From Denitrovibrio acetiphilus DSM 12809 (GTDB lineage: Bacteria > Chrysiogenota > Deferribacteres > Deferribacterales > Geovibrionaceae): DNA of 64,000 nucleotides. The position numbers and the translations under genes were made by a program. The DNA is taken from assembly GCF_000025725.1 (NCBI RefSeq), contig NC_013943.1, positions 1,860,001 through 1,924,000 on the forward strand, read 5' to 3'. Positions 1 to 9,456 of the stretch are shown one piece after another. The notes below the pieces were generated by a model that did not search any database, had not been told where the DNA came from, and saw only the letters and a program-made list of their open reading frames with translations. Each line of letters starts with the position of its first letter. Positions within the stretch are counted from its first letter, which is position 1.

Positions 1-891
1 CATCTTTTTCAAATCTGCGAGAGAGCGCATAAGAAAATCTTTCACCCTCTCTGCTGTCAGTGTATGGTCTCTGTGGGCACCGCCCGCAGGCTCCTGTATT
101 ATCTCGTCGATAATATCCAGCTCTTTAAGGTCTTCTGATGTGAGCTTAAGCGCTTCTGCTGCTTTACCGGCATAGGCAGCATCTTTCCAGAGGATAGACG
201 CACAGCCTTCAGGGCTGATTACAGCATAAATAGAGTGCTCCAGCATCGCCACACGGTTACCCATAGCTATCCCGAGCGCGCCACCGGAACCACCCTCACC
301 TGTCACAACGGTAACCATAGGAACAGTTAGCTCCGCCATCATCATAAGACATCTGGCTATAGCTTCCGCCTGTCCTCTCTCTTCTGCACCGATACCGGGA
401 TATGCACCGGGTGTATCTATAAAGGTTATCAGTGGTCTGTTGAAGTTTTCCGCCATCTCAAACATACGCTGAGCCTTGCGGTAGCCTTCGGGGTTCGCCA
501 TACCAAAGTTTCGGTAGATATTCTCTTTGGTGTTACGCCCCTTCTGGTGCCCCATAACAAGAACAGGTTCACCGTTCAGCTTTGCAGTTCCACAGACAAT
601 AGCCGGATCGTCACGGTAAAGCCTGTCGCCGTGCAGTTCAACAAAATCAGTAAAGATATTATTGATATAATCCAGCGTATAAGGTCTATCCGGATGTCTC
701 GCCACCATAACTTTCTGCGGCGGGGTCAGTTTCTTATAAACATTGGCTTTCATCTTCGCCAGCTTGTCTTCAAGGCTTTTCAGCTCTTTGTCTATGTCGC
801 CGCTTCCGATACCGGAAACGTTCTTAATCTCGTCAATACGGCTTTCGATCTCCAGTATAGGAGCCTCAAAGTCCAGTGTATGCATGGGCAT
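1..891 (-). CDS. accA: Acetyl-CoA carboxylase carboxyltransferase subunit alpha (3' end cut off)
   Basis: The alpha subunit of the AccA2-AccD2 carboxyltransferase moves the carboxyl group from carboxybiotin to acetyl-CoA, giving malonyl-CoA for fatty acid synthesis in the cytoplasm. The frame is open from an ATG at 891 to the window edge (297 codons; the family is about 315-325 residues), so only the last 20-25 residues are missing. The N-terminus (MPMHTLDFEAPILEIE) and the glycine-rich EGGSGGALGIAMGNR stretch are typical of AccA. The start is supported by an AGAGGTG ribosome site just upstream. It is transcribed toward the left edge, in the same direction as the thiol-disulfide protein gene upstream but 68 bp away. 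Confidence 0.95.
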   Translation of the reverse strand, partial: MPMHTLDFEAPILEIESRIDEIKNVSGIGSGDIDKELKSLEDKLAKMKANVYKKLTPPQKVMVARHPDRPYTLDYINNIFTDFVELHGDRLYRDDPAIVCGTAKLNGEPVLVMGHQKGRNTKENIYRNFGMANPEGYRKAQRMFEMAENFNRPLITFIDTPGAYPGIGAEERGQAEAIARCLMMMAELTVPMVTVVTGEGGSGGALGIAMGNRVAMLEHSIYAVISPEGCASILWKDAAYAGKAAEALKLTSEDLKELDIIDEIIQEPAGGAHRDHTLTAERVKDFLMRSLADLKKM

Positions 892-959
892 AGTTCACCT
901 CTTAAATCATCAGCTAATGGTTGCCTATAATAACTATTGTTTCTGGCAATATCAAGACC

Positions 960-1799
960 TTACTTAAAGCTGTCCAGAGCAAGATTATACATGCTCTGTT
1001 TAAATCCGCCAACAGGTTTCCCGTCGAAGAAGAGCTCTGGTGTGCCTGTGATGCCGAGATCAGCAGCCATATCAGCCTGCATTTTAATTTTGCCTGCAAC
1101 GGAAGGTGACTTAACAAGGGCTTTAAATTTCGCTGCATCTTTTGTCATCTTAGCGAAATGCTCTATAATCTCCTCATCCGGTTTGGCATCAAACTCTTTA
1201 TTTGTTCTGTAAAGGTCGTCACCGAAATCTGCGCCCACCTCTTTACCAGCTTCAAATATCTGAGCATAAATCTGTGCTTTCGGATGGAATGAAAGTGGAA
1301 GGTGCATCATATAAACAGCAACATCAAGATTCCGCCTTTCAATTTCGCTGTGGAGGTACTCGTACGCCTTTCTGCAATACGGACACTGGAAATCGCTCAC
1401 TTTTACAATAACATGTTTGGCGTCTTTGTTACCTTCCATGAGAGTAAGTTTTGAAAGATCCATCTCAACCTTTTCGGAAGCATTAAATGTCAGAATATCC
1501 TTAAGGCTTGTGTTTCCGTCAATGGTGAGTATGTCCGGCATGATGTACTTGCCGTCTGAAAAAACAAACTGTTCCTGACTCCGTCCTGATGCCGGATCAG
1601 AAAGTGTCATTTGTATAAAATAAAGTCCTTTAGGCTCTTTAACTTTGCTTATAACCTGTATTTTTATATCAAGCGGAATCTCATTCTCTTTAAAATATTT
1701 CTTCATACCACTTTCGACTTTTGCTCCGATATCTTCCGCAAAAGCCTGCCCTGTAAACAACATTGCGAATGCCATCAGGGTTAAAATCAATTTTTTCAT
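960..1799 (-). CDS. Periplasmic thiol:disulfide interchange protein, DsbA/DsbC-like
   Basis: A 279-residue exported thioredoxin-fold protein. Residues 1-21 form a signal peptide ending at AFA-E. A thioredoxin-type domain follows with the redox motif CPYC inside VSDFQCPYCRKAYEYLH, and near the C-terminus the TGTPELFFDGKP stretch holds the cis-proline loop. The roughly 100 residues between the signal peptide and the thioredoxin fold resemble the dimerisation arm of DsbC/DsbG-type proteins, but this is an inference. I start at 1799 and not at 1826 because GGAGG lies 7 nt upstream of 1799 and the signal peptide then begins MKKLILT. In an organism with so many c-type cytochromes it may help keep haem-site cysteines reduced or isomerise disulfides; the substrate is unknown. 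Confidence 0.85.
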   Translation of the reverse strand: MKKLILTLMAFAMLFTGQAFAEDIGAKVESGMKKYFKENEIPLDIKIQVISKVKEPKGLYFIQMTLSDPASGRSQEQFVFSDGKYIMPDILTIDGNTSLKDILTFNASEKVEMDLSKLTLMEGNKDAKHVIVKVSDFQCPYCRKAYEYLHSEIERRNLDVAVYMMHLPLSFHPKAQIYAQIFEAGKEVGADFGDDLYRTNKEFDAKPDEEIIEHFAKMTKDAAKFKALVKSPSVAGKIKMQADMAADLGITGTPELFFDGKPVGGFKQSMYNLALDSFK

Positions 1800-1859
1800 A
1801 CGTGTTCCTCCGTAAAATATGTTCATTTTATTATTTATACTTACATTACTAAGAACGGC

Positions 1860-1883
1860 AACACCTATTTTTGTTCAGGTGTT
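1860..1883. promoter_or_regulatory. Hairpin / inverted repeat in the dsb-ileS divergent spacer
   Basis: AACACCT (1860-1866) and AGGTGTT (1877-1883) form a perfect 7-bp inverted repeat with a 10-nt T-rich loop, in the 228-bp spacer between two divergent genes. It could be an operator or a weak hairpin. No T-run follows on either side that would make it a convincing terminator. Confidence 0.3.
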
Positions 1884-2027
1884 TATGTAAATAATTGTCT
1901 CCTTCTACTTGATAAAATCTCCATTTGGTGCTAATTAATCCGTTCTACATATTATGTGGTTCAGCACTACAGGTGCGTTCAAAATCGCAAATTATGTTGT
2001 CTTTTCAGAATTATCAGGAGCTGTTAA

Positions 2028-4823
2028 ATGGACTACAAAGATACGCTTAACCTTCCAAAGACTGATTTCCCTATGAAAGCCAGTCTGACGACCAAAGAAC
2101 CGGAGAGATTAAAAAAATGGGAAGAAGACAAGGTCTACGAAAAAATGCTCGCCGCAAGAGACAAAAACAACCCATATATACTTCACGACGGTCCTCCTTA
2201 TGCCAACGGCGAAATCCACATCGGACACGCCATGAACAAAATTCTGAAAGACATTATTATTAAAATTAAAGCTTTTGAAGGGTATTACACACCTTATGTC
2301 CCTGGATGGGACTGCCACGGTCTGCCCATCGAACACAAGGTAGACAAAAAGCTGGGCAAAAAGAAATATGAAATGTCCAAATCTGAAATACGCAAAGAGT
2401 GCCGTAAATACGCTGACAAGTTCATAGATGTTCAGCGTCAGGGTTTTATACGTCTCGGCGGTTTCGGCGACTGGTACAACCCTTACATTACTATGGACTA
2501 TAAATATGAGGCTAAAACACTCGAAGAACTTTACCGCTTTTTCGATAACGGCGGAGTGTATAAGGGGCTGAAACCTGTATACTGGTGCACAAGCTGCACC
2601 ACTGCCCTTGCCGAGGCAGAGGTGGAATACGATAACCACACATCAACATCTGTGTTTGTCAAATTCCCTATGAAAGATGAATTCAAGGCTAAGTTCGGTC
2701 TGGCAGAATCAGATAAAGTTTCTGCTGTTATCTGGACAACAACACCCTGGACTCTGCCGGCAAACCTCGGAATATGCGTCAACGCAGACCTTGAATATTC
2801 CATCATAAAAATCACTGAAACTTGTAATAAAAACCTCGCTGAAGGTGAATACATAATCCTCGCCACTGAGCTTGCAGAAAAGCTTAAAGAGGATTTCCAG
2901 ATACACGCATCTGAATCTGCCAAAGTATTCAGAGGAACCGAGCTTGAAAGAGTAGAGTTCAAACATGCATTCTACGACAGGATTTCTCTCGGCATACTCG
3001 GCAGCCATGTCACGCTGGAAGCCGGTACAGGACTTGTCCACACTGCTCCCGGTCACGGTCAGGAAGACTATCAGGTCGGGCTTCAGTACGGGCTCGAGAT
3101 ATACAACCCTGTAGATGACAGAGGCGTATACAGACCGAATGTTGAGATATTCGGCGGAGAACACATCAATAAAGCAGGCCCGAAAATAGTCGAAATGATG
3201 GATGAGCAAGGGTCACTCCTCTCTCACAGTGACATAAGCCACTCATACCCTCACTGCTGGAGATGTAAAAGCCCTGTTATTTTCCGTGCAACACCTCAGT
3301 GGTTTATCGGCATGGAGATAAACGACCTCCGTCAAAAAGCGCTGGACGAAATCAAAAAAGTGCGCTGGACACCATCATGGGGAGAAAACAGGCTCACAAC
3401 TATGATAGAAAACAGACCCGACTGGTGTATAAGCAGACAGAGAACATGGGGTGTCCCTATTGCTGTGTTCTTATGTGAGGACTGCGGAGAAGTTGTTACC
3501 AGTAAAGAAATTCAGGCTAATGTTGTGAAAGCATTCGAAGAAGAAGGCGCTGACGCATGGTTTGACAGACCAAATGAAGACTTTATTCCGGCGGGAACAA
3601 CATGCAAATGCGGAGGAACAAGATTCTCTAAAGAGACAGATATACTTGATGTGTGGTTTGACTCCGGTACATCTCACTCTGCGGTACTTGAGGAACGTGA
3701 CGAGCTTTCATGGCCTGCGAATATGTACCTCGAAGGTTCTGACCAGCACAGAGGGTGGTTTCACTCTTCCCTGCTTGAAAGTGTCGGTTCAAGGGGCGTT
3801 GCGCCGTATAAAGAGGTTCTCACACACGGTTTTGCTATGGACGGTAAAGGACGCAAAATGTCCAAGTCTCTTGGCAATACTGTTGACCCCAAAGAGATAA
3901 TAAACAAATTCGGCGCAGAGATACTCCGCCTGTGGGTTTCTGCTGAGGACTATACAGAAGATGTCCGCATATCGCAGGATATAATACAGCGTCTGGTGGA
4001 ATCATACAGAAAGATAAGAAACACAGCCAGATACCTTCTAGGCAACATCAGCGACTTTAACCCTGACACAGATATGGTGGCGTTTGAAGATATGCTCGAC
4101 CTCGACAGATACGCTCTGGTAAGGTGGCAGCAGGTAAAAAAACGCATATACGAAGCCTATGACAACTACCAGTTCCATACCTTCTACCATGCATTCATAA
4201 ATTTCTGCATAGGCGACCTGTCATCCTTTTATCTGGACATCCTGAAAGACAGGCTATACGCATATAAATATGACTCACGCGAACGCAGATCCGCACAAAC
4301 AGTGCTCTTCAAGATGGTTCGCGAAATGAGTATACTTATGGCTCCTGTCCTCTCTTTCACAGCGGATGAGATATTTGAGTTCATCCCTGATTACAAAGGT
4401 AAGGGTGAAAACATTTTCATAGAAAAATTCGCACCTGTCGAAGAACTTAAAGACGAAGCAAACACCGCCAAGTGGAAAAAGATACTTGAAGTCCGTAAAG
4501 AAGTTACGAAAGCTCTGGAAATCGCCCGTGCGGAAAAAACAATCGGTCACCCGCTGGACGCAGACATCATCCTCGGTGTAGATGCTGAGACAGCTAAAGC
4601 TCTCGTTGCTGACGAGGGAATAGAGCGTATTTTCATCGTTTCTGAAGTTAAGATAGTTGATCCTTCTGAGCTTTCAGACTGCCACGTTTCAGAAGAAGGA
4701 AATATAAAAGTTAAAGTAACACCTTCTGAAAACAGCAAATGTGAGAGATGCTGGACAAAGTCCCCGACTGTCGGTGAGAAGACTGAAGGGATATGCAGCA
4801 GATGTGCTGAGGCTCTTTCATAA
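2028..4823 (+). CDS. ileS: Isoleucyl-tRNA synthetase
   Basis: Charges tRNA-Ile with isoleucine in the cytoplasm. The 931 residues match the usual bacterial length. The class I HIGH signature is at residues 64-67, after GPPYANGEI, and the KMSKS loop is at about 610-614. The editing domain lies between, with a WTTTPWTLPAN segment typical of CP1. A zinc site is formed by Cys905, Cys908, Cys923 and Cys926 at the C-terminus, as in bacterial-type IleS. An AGGAG ribosome site precedes the ATG. Its stop overlaps the start of lspA (TAATG), the classic ileS-lspA pair. No T-box-like leader is seen in the 228 bases upstream. Confidence 0.98.
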   Translation: MDYKDTLNLPKTDFPMKASLTTKEPERLKKWEEDKVYEKMLAARDKNNPYILHDGPPYANGEIHIGHAMNKILKDIIIKIKAFEGYYTPYVPGWDCHGLPIEHKVDKKLGKKKYEMSKSEIRKECRKYADKFIDVQRQGFIRLGGFGDWYNPYITMDYKYEAKTLEELYRFFDNGGVYKGLKPVYWCTSCTTALAEAEVEYDNHTSTSVFVKFPMKDEFKAKFGLAESDKVSAVIWTTTPWTLPANLGICVNADLEYSIIKITETCNKNLAEGEYIILATELAEKLKEDFQIHASESAKVFRGTELERVEFKHAFYDRISLGILGSHVTLEAGTGLVHTAPGHGQEDYQVGLQYGLEIYNPVDDRGVYRPNVEIFGGEHINKAGPKIVEMMDEQGSLLSHSDISHSYPHCWRCKSPVIFRATPQWFIGMEINDLRQKALDEIKKVRWTPSWGENRLTTMIENRPDWCISRQRTWGVPIAVFLCEDCGEVVTSKEIQANVVKAFEEEGADAWFDRPNEDFIPAGTTCKCGGTRFSKETDILDVWFDSGTSHSAVLEERDELSWPANMYLEGSDQHRGWFHSSLLESVGSRGVAPYKEVLTHGFAMDGKGRKMSKSLGNTVDPKEIINKFGAEILRLWVSAEDYTEDVRISQDIIQRLVESYRKIRNTARYLLGNISDFNPDTDMVAFEDMLDLDRYALVRWQQVKKRIYEAYDNYQFHTFYHAFINFCIGDLSSFYLDILKDRLYAYKYDSRERRSAQTVLFKMVREMSILMAPVLSFTADEIFEFIPDYKGKGENIFIEKFAPVEELKDEANTAKWKKILEVRKEVTKALEIARAEKTIGHPLDADIILGVDAETAKALVADEGIERIFIVSEVKIVDPSELSDCHVSEEGNIKVKVTPSENSKCERCWTKSPTVGEKTEGICSRCAEALS

Positions 4824-5299
4824 TGAAAAAAATACTTATATCGTCAGTTGTGTTCATTGTAATTCTTGATCAGTGGACGAAACTGTATATTAAAAATAAT
4901 TTTGACCTTTACGAACTGCGACCTGTTATCGACGGTTTTTTCAGCATCACCTATGTGCTGAACCCGGGCGCTGCATTCGGTATGCTCGCAAAGCTTGACG
5001 ATTCATACAGACAGGGATTTTTCGTAATCATCACAGCAGTTGCGATACTGGCTGTGATATACCTGATGTCTAAAGAGAAAGACATGAAGATACGCCTTGT
5101 GTCATACACCCTTATACTGGCAGGTGCCATAGGCAACTTTATTGACAGGATTTACATAGGCAAGGTCGTGGATTTCCTTCATTTCTACTACAAACAGTAT
5201 CAGTGGCCTGCGTTCAACGTGGCGGATATCGCTATCTCTGTGGGCATAGGGATTCTGTTTCTGGACTACATAATTTTAAGCAACAGGAGCAAAAGATAA
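4823..5299 (+). CDS. lspA: Lipoprotein signal peptidase (signal peptidase II)
   Basis: Inner-membrane aspartyl protease that cleaves prolipoprotein signal peptides before the lipidated cysteine. The 158 residues contain four hydrophobic segments, and the two catalytic aspartates lie in the family motifs GNFIDR (Asp108) and FNVAD (Asp135). The gene starts inside the ileS stop (TAATG), so the two are translationally coupled. Likely clients in this window include the rhodanese-like lipoprotein at 20366 and the S41 protease lipoprotein at 57032. Confidence 0.96.
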   Translation: MKKILISSVVFIVILDQWTKLYIKNNFDLYELRPVIDGFFSITYVLNPGAAFGMLAKLDDSYRQGFFVIITAVAILAVIYLMSKEKDMKIRLVSYTLILAGAIGNFIDRIYIGKVVDFLHFYYKQYQWPAFNVADIAISVGIGILFLDYIILSNRSKR

Positions 5300-5302
5300 T
5301 AT

Positions 5303-5389
5303 CATTGCAAGCCTGAAAGCTGGAGCAGCCCCTGAAACTTTTCGTGAGAAAATAATAACGGCTGCTTCGGCTAACTGCTTTTCGCAATG
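5303..5389 (+). promoter_or_regulatory. Long imperfect hairpin in the purH leader (possible structured RNA)
   Basis: The 129-bp spacer between lspA and purH folds on paper into one extended hairpin. CATTGC (5303-5308) pairs with GCAATG (5384-5389). AGCAGCC (about 5324-5330) pairs with GGCTGCT (about 5360-5366), with short AGC/GCT matches between these two stems. At the tip, TTTTC (5339-5343), the tetraloop GTGA, and GAAAA (5348-5352) form a GNRA-capped helix. No T-run follows, so it does not look like a simple terminator. It matches no riboswitch consensus I can recall; I looked for the ZTP/pfl motif because that class precedes purine genes. The purH ribosome site lies about 25 nt beyond the structure. 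Confidence 0.5.
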
Positions 5390-5428
5390 TCATCACCAGC
5401 TCCTATAAATATTAACGAGGTTATATTA

Positions 5429-6973
5429 ATGAAAGTAATGCCGAAAACCGCATTGATCAGCGTCTCTGACAAAAGCGGAATCGTTGAGTTCGCAAGAGGA
5501 CTTAAAAAGCACGATGTTAAGATCATCTCCACAGGAGGAACAGCAAAACTCCTCGCTGAAAGCGGTATCGATATTATTGAGATCGGCGATTTTACAGGGT
5601 TTCCTGAAATGCTTGACGGCAGAGTTAAAACCTTACACCCAAAAGTGCACGGCGGAATTCTAAATATCCGTGATAATGAGGCACATCAGGCAACAATGCA
5701 AGAGCACGGTCTCGAAAACATAGACATGGTTGTTGTAAACCTCTACCCCTTTGAGGCAACTGTAGCGAAAGGCGCAGACCATGAAGAGGTTGTAGAAAAT
5801 ATCGACATCGGCGGTCCTTCTATGATTCGTTCCGCAGCTAAAAATCATAAATTCGTCACTATCGTTGTCGATAACGGCGACTTCGACAGAGTGCTCACAG
5901 AGATGGACAACGGCGGCACAGAGCTTGAAACACGTATCGACCTCGCCAGAAAAGCATACTCTCACACAGGTGTTTACGACTCTATCATAGCCGGCTACTT
6001 TAACCGTAAACTCGGCGTAAAATTCCCAGAAGAAATCGCTATTCCGGCACGTAAAAAACAACCTATGAGATATGGCGAGAACCCTCATCAGGAATCTGCT
6101 TTTTATGTTAAACCTCTTGTAAATGAAGCCTCTGTCGCAACAGGAAGGCAGTTACACGGTAAAGAGCTGTCATTCAACAACATAGTAGACATTCAGGCGA
6201 CACTTGAGCTTATCAAAGAATTCAGACAGCCGGCTGTGGCCATTATTAAGCATACAAACCCCTGCGGATGTGCAGTCGGTGAAACACTGTCCGAAGCATA
6301 CGACAAAGCTCTTGAGTGTGACCCTGTATCTGCATTCGGAGGTATAGTCGGTGTTAACCGTGAAGTGGACAGAGAACTTGCCGACAAGCTTTCCAACATC
6401 TTTCTTGAGGTTGTACTCGCTCCGTCTTTCTCCGAAGATGCGCTGGAAGTGCTTCAAGCCAAAAAGAATATAAGGCTCATAGAGCTTGGCGATATAACAG
6501 GCGGACGCGACAACGAACTGGATATTAAAAATGTCACAGGCGGAATTCTCCTTCAGGACAGAGACCTGCACGAAATAGAAGATATCAGAAAACTGGACAT
6601 CCCCACTGACAGAAAACCGACCAAAGAGGAATATGAAGCACTCAACTTTGCATGGATAGTTGCAAAACATGTTAAATCAAATGCTATAATCTATACAAAA
6701 GCAGACAGAACAATAGGTGTGGGCGCAGGGCAGATGAGCCGTGTGGATTCTTCCAAAATTGCAGCATCCAAAGCTAAAACAGACCTTAAAGGCGCAGCTA
6801 TGGCATCTGATGCTTTCTTCCCTTTCAGAGACAGTGTGGACGAAGCCGCAGAAAGAGGCATCACAGCCATTATCTCCCCCGGAGGATCTATCAGAGACGA
6901 AGAGGTGATAACTGCTGCGAACGAACATGGCATTGCTATGGTTTTCACAGGCGTGCGCCATTTCAAACATTAA
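5429..6973 (+). CDS. purH: Bifunctional AICAR transformylase / IMP cyclohydrolase
   Basis: Catalyses the last two steps of purine synthesis, AICAR to FAICAR to IMP. With the start at 5429 it has 514 residues, normal for PurH. The N-terminal MGS-like cyclohydrolase domain shows STGGTAKLL and [13 protein letters not shown]. The transformylase domain shows RYGENPHQ and KHTNPCG, and it ends with [10 protein letters not shown] prefer 5429 ([11 protein letters not shown]) to the upstream in-frame ATG at 5387, because the extra 14 residues are unlike PurH and would overlap the leader hairpin; GAGG lies upstream of 5429. It is first of a run purH-purD-purE-tsaC. Confidence 0.96.
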   Translation: MKVMPKTALISVSDKSGIVEFARGLKKHDVKIISTGGTAKLLAESGIDIIEIGDFTGFPEMLDGRVKTLHPKVHGGILNIRDNEAHQATMQEHGLENIDMVVVNLYPFEATVAKGADHEEVVENIDIGGPSMIRSAAKNHKFVTIVVDNGDFDRVLTEMDNGGTELETRIDLARKAYSHTGVYDSIIAGYFNRKLGVKFPEEIAIPARKKQPMRYGENPHQESAFYVKPLVNEASVATGRQLHGKELSFNNIVDIQATLELIKEFRQPAVAIIKHTNPCGCAVGETLSEAYDKALECDPVSAFGGIVGVNREVDRELADKLSNIFLEVVLAPSFSEDALEVLQAKKNIRLIELGDITGGRDNELDIKNVTGGILLQDRDLHEIEDIRKLDIPTDRKPTKEEYEALNFAWIVAKHVKSNAIIYTKADRTIGVGAGQMSRVDSSKIAASKAKTDLKGAAMASDAFFPFRDSVDEAAERGITAIISPGGSIRDEEVITAANEHGIAMVFTGVRHFKH

Positions 6974-6999
6974 AAAATGACGTATCTGGAGTAATATAT

Positions 7000-8286
7000 A
7001 TGAAAATTCTGGTAATAGGCGGAGGCGGAAGAGAACACGCACTCTGTTGGAAAATCGCCCAGTCACCACTAGTGGCAAAGATATACGCCGCCCCCGGTAA
7101 CGGCGGTACTGACCTTGAAGACAAAACAATAAATATCGACATAAAAGCCACTGACATAGAAAAGCTGGTGGAATTTGCAAAAACTGAAAAGATCGACCTC
7201 ACTGTTGTAGGCCCTGAAGATCCTCTTGCAATGGGCATTGTCAACGCATTTGAAAAGGAAGGGCTGAGAGCTTTCGGTCCAAACGCAGATGCAGCACAGC
7301 TTGAGGCGAGCAAAGCTTTCGCAAAAGAGATTATGATTGACGCAGGAATCCCCACCGCAGCGTATGGTGAGTTTACTGATCTGGCAGCCGCTAAAGCATA
7401 TGTGGAAAAACACGGCGCTCCGATAGTAGTGAAAGCTGACGGGCTGGCAGCTGGCAAAGGTGTCACTGTCGCAAAAACTTCTGAAGAAGCAATTGCCGCA
7501 CTTGAAGAAATATTCGTTGATAACGCCTTCGGTGAGGCAGGCAGTAAAGTTGTTATAGAAGAATTCCTCGACGGTGAAGAAGCGTCATACCTTGCATTTA
7601 CAGACGGGATAACTGTTCTGCCGATGGTTTCATCACAGGACCATAAGCCCGCATATGATAACGATACAGGTCCGAACACCGGCGGAATGGGGGCTTACTC
7701 CCCTGCTCCTGTGGTAACAGACGAACTCTTTAATTTCGCTACTGAAAATATCGCATACCCGCTCATCAGAACAATGTCTGATAAAGGGATTACATTTAAA
7801 GGTATAATATATGCAGGACTTATGGTCACAAAGAATGGCGTAAAGGTTCTGGAGTTCAACGCGCGTTTCGGAGACCCTGAAACACAGCCTGTTCTTTCCA
7901 GACTGAAATCAGACATCGTTCCGGTATTTCTGGCATGTACTGACCAGACCCTCGACAAAGTCGAAATTGAATGGGATGAGAATCCTACGGTATGTGTCGT
8001 TATGGCATCAGGCGGCTATCCAAAATCTTACGAAAAAGGTTATGAGATAACTGGGATTGCCGATGCTGACAAACTCGAAGGCGTAAAGGTTTTCCACGCC
8101 GGAACTGAGACGAAAAACGGTAAGACAGTAAACACAGGCGGTCGTGTTCTTGGCGTTACTGCATGTGGTAAAGGGCTTGAACAGACTATCGGGCTTGCAT
8201 ACGATGCAGTTGAAAAGATAAACTGGAAAGATGTACACTACAGAAAAGACATAGGCGCAAAAGCACTCAAGAGGATGAAAAAATGA
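7000..8286 (+). CDS. purD: Phosphoribosylamine-glycine ligase (GAR synthetase)
   Basis: ATP-grasp ligase joining phosphoribosylamine and glycine, step 2 of purine synthesis. The 428 residues include the N-terminal nucleotide-fold start MKILVIGGGGREHA, the ATP-grasp segment VVKADGLAAGKGV, the signature NTGGMGAYSP, and the metal-binding EFNARFGDPETQ. A GGAG ribosome site precedes the start. It lies 26 bp after purH and shares ATGA with purE, so the three are probably one transcript. Confidence 0.97.
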   Translation: MKILVIGGGGREHALCWKIAQSPLVAKIYAAPGNGGTDLEDKTINIDIKATDIEKLVEFAKTEKIDLTVVGPEDPLAMGIVNAFEKEGLRAFGPNADAAQLEASKAFAKEIMIDAGIPTAAYGEFTDLAAAKAYVEKHGAPIVVKADGLAAGKGVTVAKTSEEAIAALEEIFVDNAFGEAGSKVVIEEFLDGEEASYLAFTDGITVLPMVSSQDHKPAYDNDTGPNTGGMGAYSPAPVVTDELFNFATENIAYPLIRTMSDKGITFKGIIYAGLMVTKNGVKVLEFNARFGDPETQPVLSRLKSDIVPVFLACTDQTLDKVEIEWDENPTVCVVMASGGYPKSYEKGYEITGIADADKLEGVKVFHAGTETKNGKTVNTGGRVLGVTACGKGLEQTIGLAYDAVEKINWKDVHYRKDIGAKALKRMKK

Positions 8287-8777
8287 ACAAAGTTGGAATC
8301 ATAATGGGGAGCAAATCTGACTTCGAGATAGCTCAGGCTTCCATAGATGTTTTAAAAGAGTTGGGAATAGAGTACGAAGTTATTGTGTCAAGTGCACACA
8401 GGACACCGGAACGCACAGGAGAATGGGCACGCACAGCCGATGAACGCGGGCTTGTTGCCATCATAGCTCTTGCTGGTGCTGCTGCTCACCTAGCCGGTGT
8501 TATCGCCAGCGAAACAAACGTTCCTGTTGTGGCAGTCCCTATCGCAGCCACAAGCATGAACGGTATAGATGCCCTTTACGCTATGGTGCAGATGCCCGGC
8601 GGAATACCTGTTGCGACAATGGCAATAGGCAAAGCCGGTGCTAAAAACGCTGGTCTTTTCGCTGCGCAGATTATAGGACGAAGTGACAAGGCAATGTACG
8701 AAAAGCTTCTTGCATACCGAGAGGCTATGAAAGAGAAAGTTTATAAAGATAATGAAGCCGTTCAGGAAATGCTCTAA
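8283..8777 (+). CDS. purE: 5-(Carboxyamino)imidazole ribonucleotide mutase, PurE class I
   Basis: Converts N5-CAIR to CAIR in purine synthesis. The 164 residues have the family motifs IMGSKSD near the N-terminus and SSAHRTPE, followed by the glycine/alanine-rich AGAAAHLAGV core. Length and N-terminus fit the bacterial class I enzyme, which normally works with PurK; no purK is in this window. The start overlaps the purD stop by 4 bp. Confidence 0.95.
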   Translation: MNKVGIIMGSKSDFEIAQASIDVLKELGIEYEVIVSSAHRTPERTGEWARTADERGLVAIIALAGAAAHLAGVIASETNVPVVAVPIAATSMNGIDALYAMVQMPGGIPVATMAIGKAGAKNAGLFAAQIIGRSDKAMYEKLLAYREAMKEKVYKDNEAVQEML

Positions 8778-9383
8778 ATGCTTATAGCAAAAGCCGAGGG
8801 TAACAACGCAATAGAAATATTCAGACGGGCTTTGACAAAATCAGAGCCCGTTATTTTTTCCACAGATACCATATACGGCATAGGTGCGCCTGTTTCCGAC
8901 GTGAAATCAAATGAAAAGATATTCGACATCAAAGGGCGAGACAGGACAAAGCCATTTCCTATCCTTATATCTTCGCTGAAGCAGCTTTCAGAAATAGCTA
9001 TTATCGAAAGTGAAAAACAGCTGAAAGCGCTTGAAGAGGTCTGGCCTGCCCCAGTGACATTCATACTGAAAGCAAAGAAAGGTCTGAACCCACTTTTCAC
9101 TATAAACGGAACCGTTGCCGTACGGATGCCCGACAAGAAATGGCTGCTAAACCTCATAGACACCGTAGGCCCTGTCAGCGCAACCAGTGCAAATCTGTCT
9201 GGAGAAAATTACAGCAACAGCGAGAAAGCAGTCATAGAAACTTTTAAATCTAAAATCATATTTTTTATATTTGACAACAATCAAAATGTCGAATCATCGT
9301 CCATTATCGACATATCACAAGACACTTACAAGGTTACGAGAGCATCACACAAGACACCAGACCTGACTAATATCTTTGTGTAA
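8778..9383 (+). CDS. tsaC: Threonylcarbamoyl-AMP synthase, Sua5/YrdC family
   Basis: Makes threonylcarbamoyl-AMP, the precursor of t6A37 in ANN-decoding tRNAs. The 201 residues show the YrdC fold signatures: STDTIYGIGAP near residue 28, KGRDRTKPFPILI, and the C-terminal SATSANLSG. It has no Sua5 C-terminal domain, so it is the short TsaC type. It begins directly after the purE stop. TsaD, which uses this product, is encoded at 48467 in this window. Confidence 0.93.
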   Translation: MLIAKAEGNNAIEIFRRALTKSEPVIFSTDTIYGIGAPVSDVKSNEKIFDIKGRDRTKPFPILISSLKQLSEIAIIESEKQLKALEEVWPAPVTFILKAKKGLNPLFTINGTVAVRMPDKKWLLNLIDTVGPVSATSANLSGENYSNSEKAVIETFKSKIIFFIFDNNQNVESSSIIDISQDTYKVTRASHKTPDLTNIFV

Positions 9384-9399
9384 ATTTACATATATCCCA

Positions 9400-9428
9400 T
9401 TGACACAAGGCTTTACAGGGTTTAAAAT
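9400..9428 (+). promoter_or_regulatory. Sigma-70-type promoter of the triheme cytochrome gene
   Basis: TTGACA at 9400-9405 and TAAAAT at 9423-9428 are separated by exactly 17 bp, close to the ideal housekeeping promoter. The start codon at 9457 lies about 22 nt past the expected transcription start and has an AAGGAG ribosome site. The gene is therefore probably a strong monocistronic unit, ended by the terminator at 9849. Confidence 0.75.
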
Positions 9429-9456
9429 CTTTTAAAATCCACTAAGGAGAGTAGTA

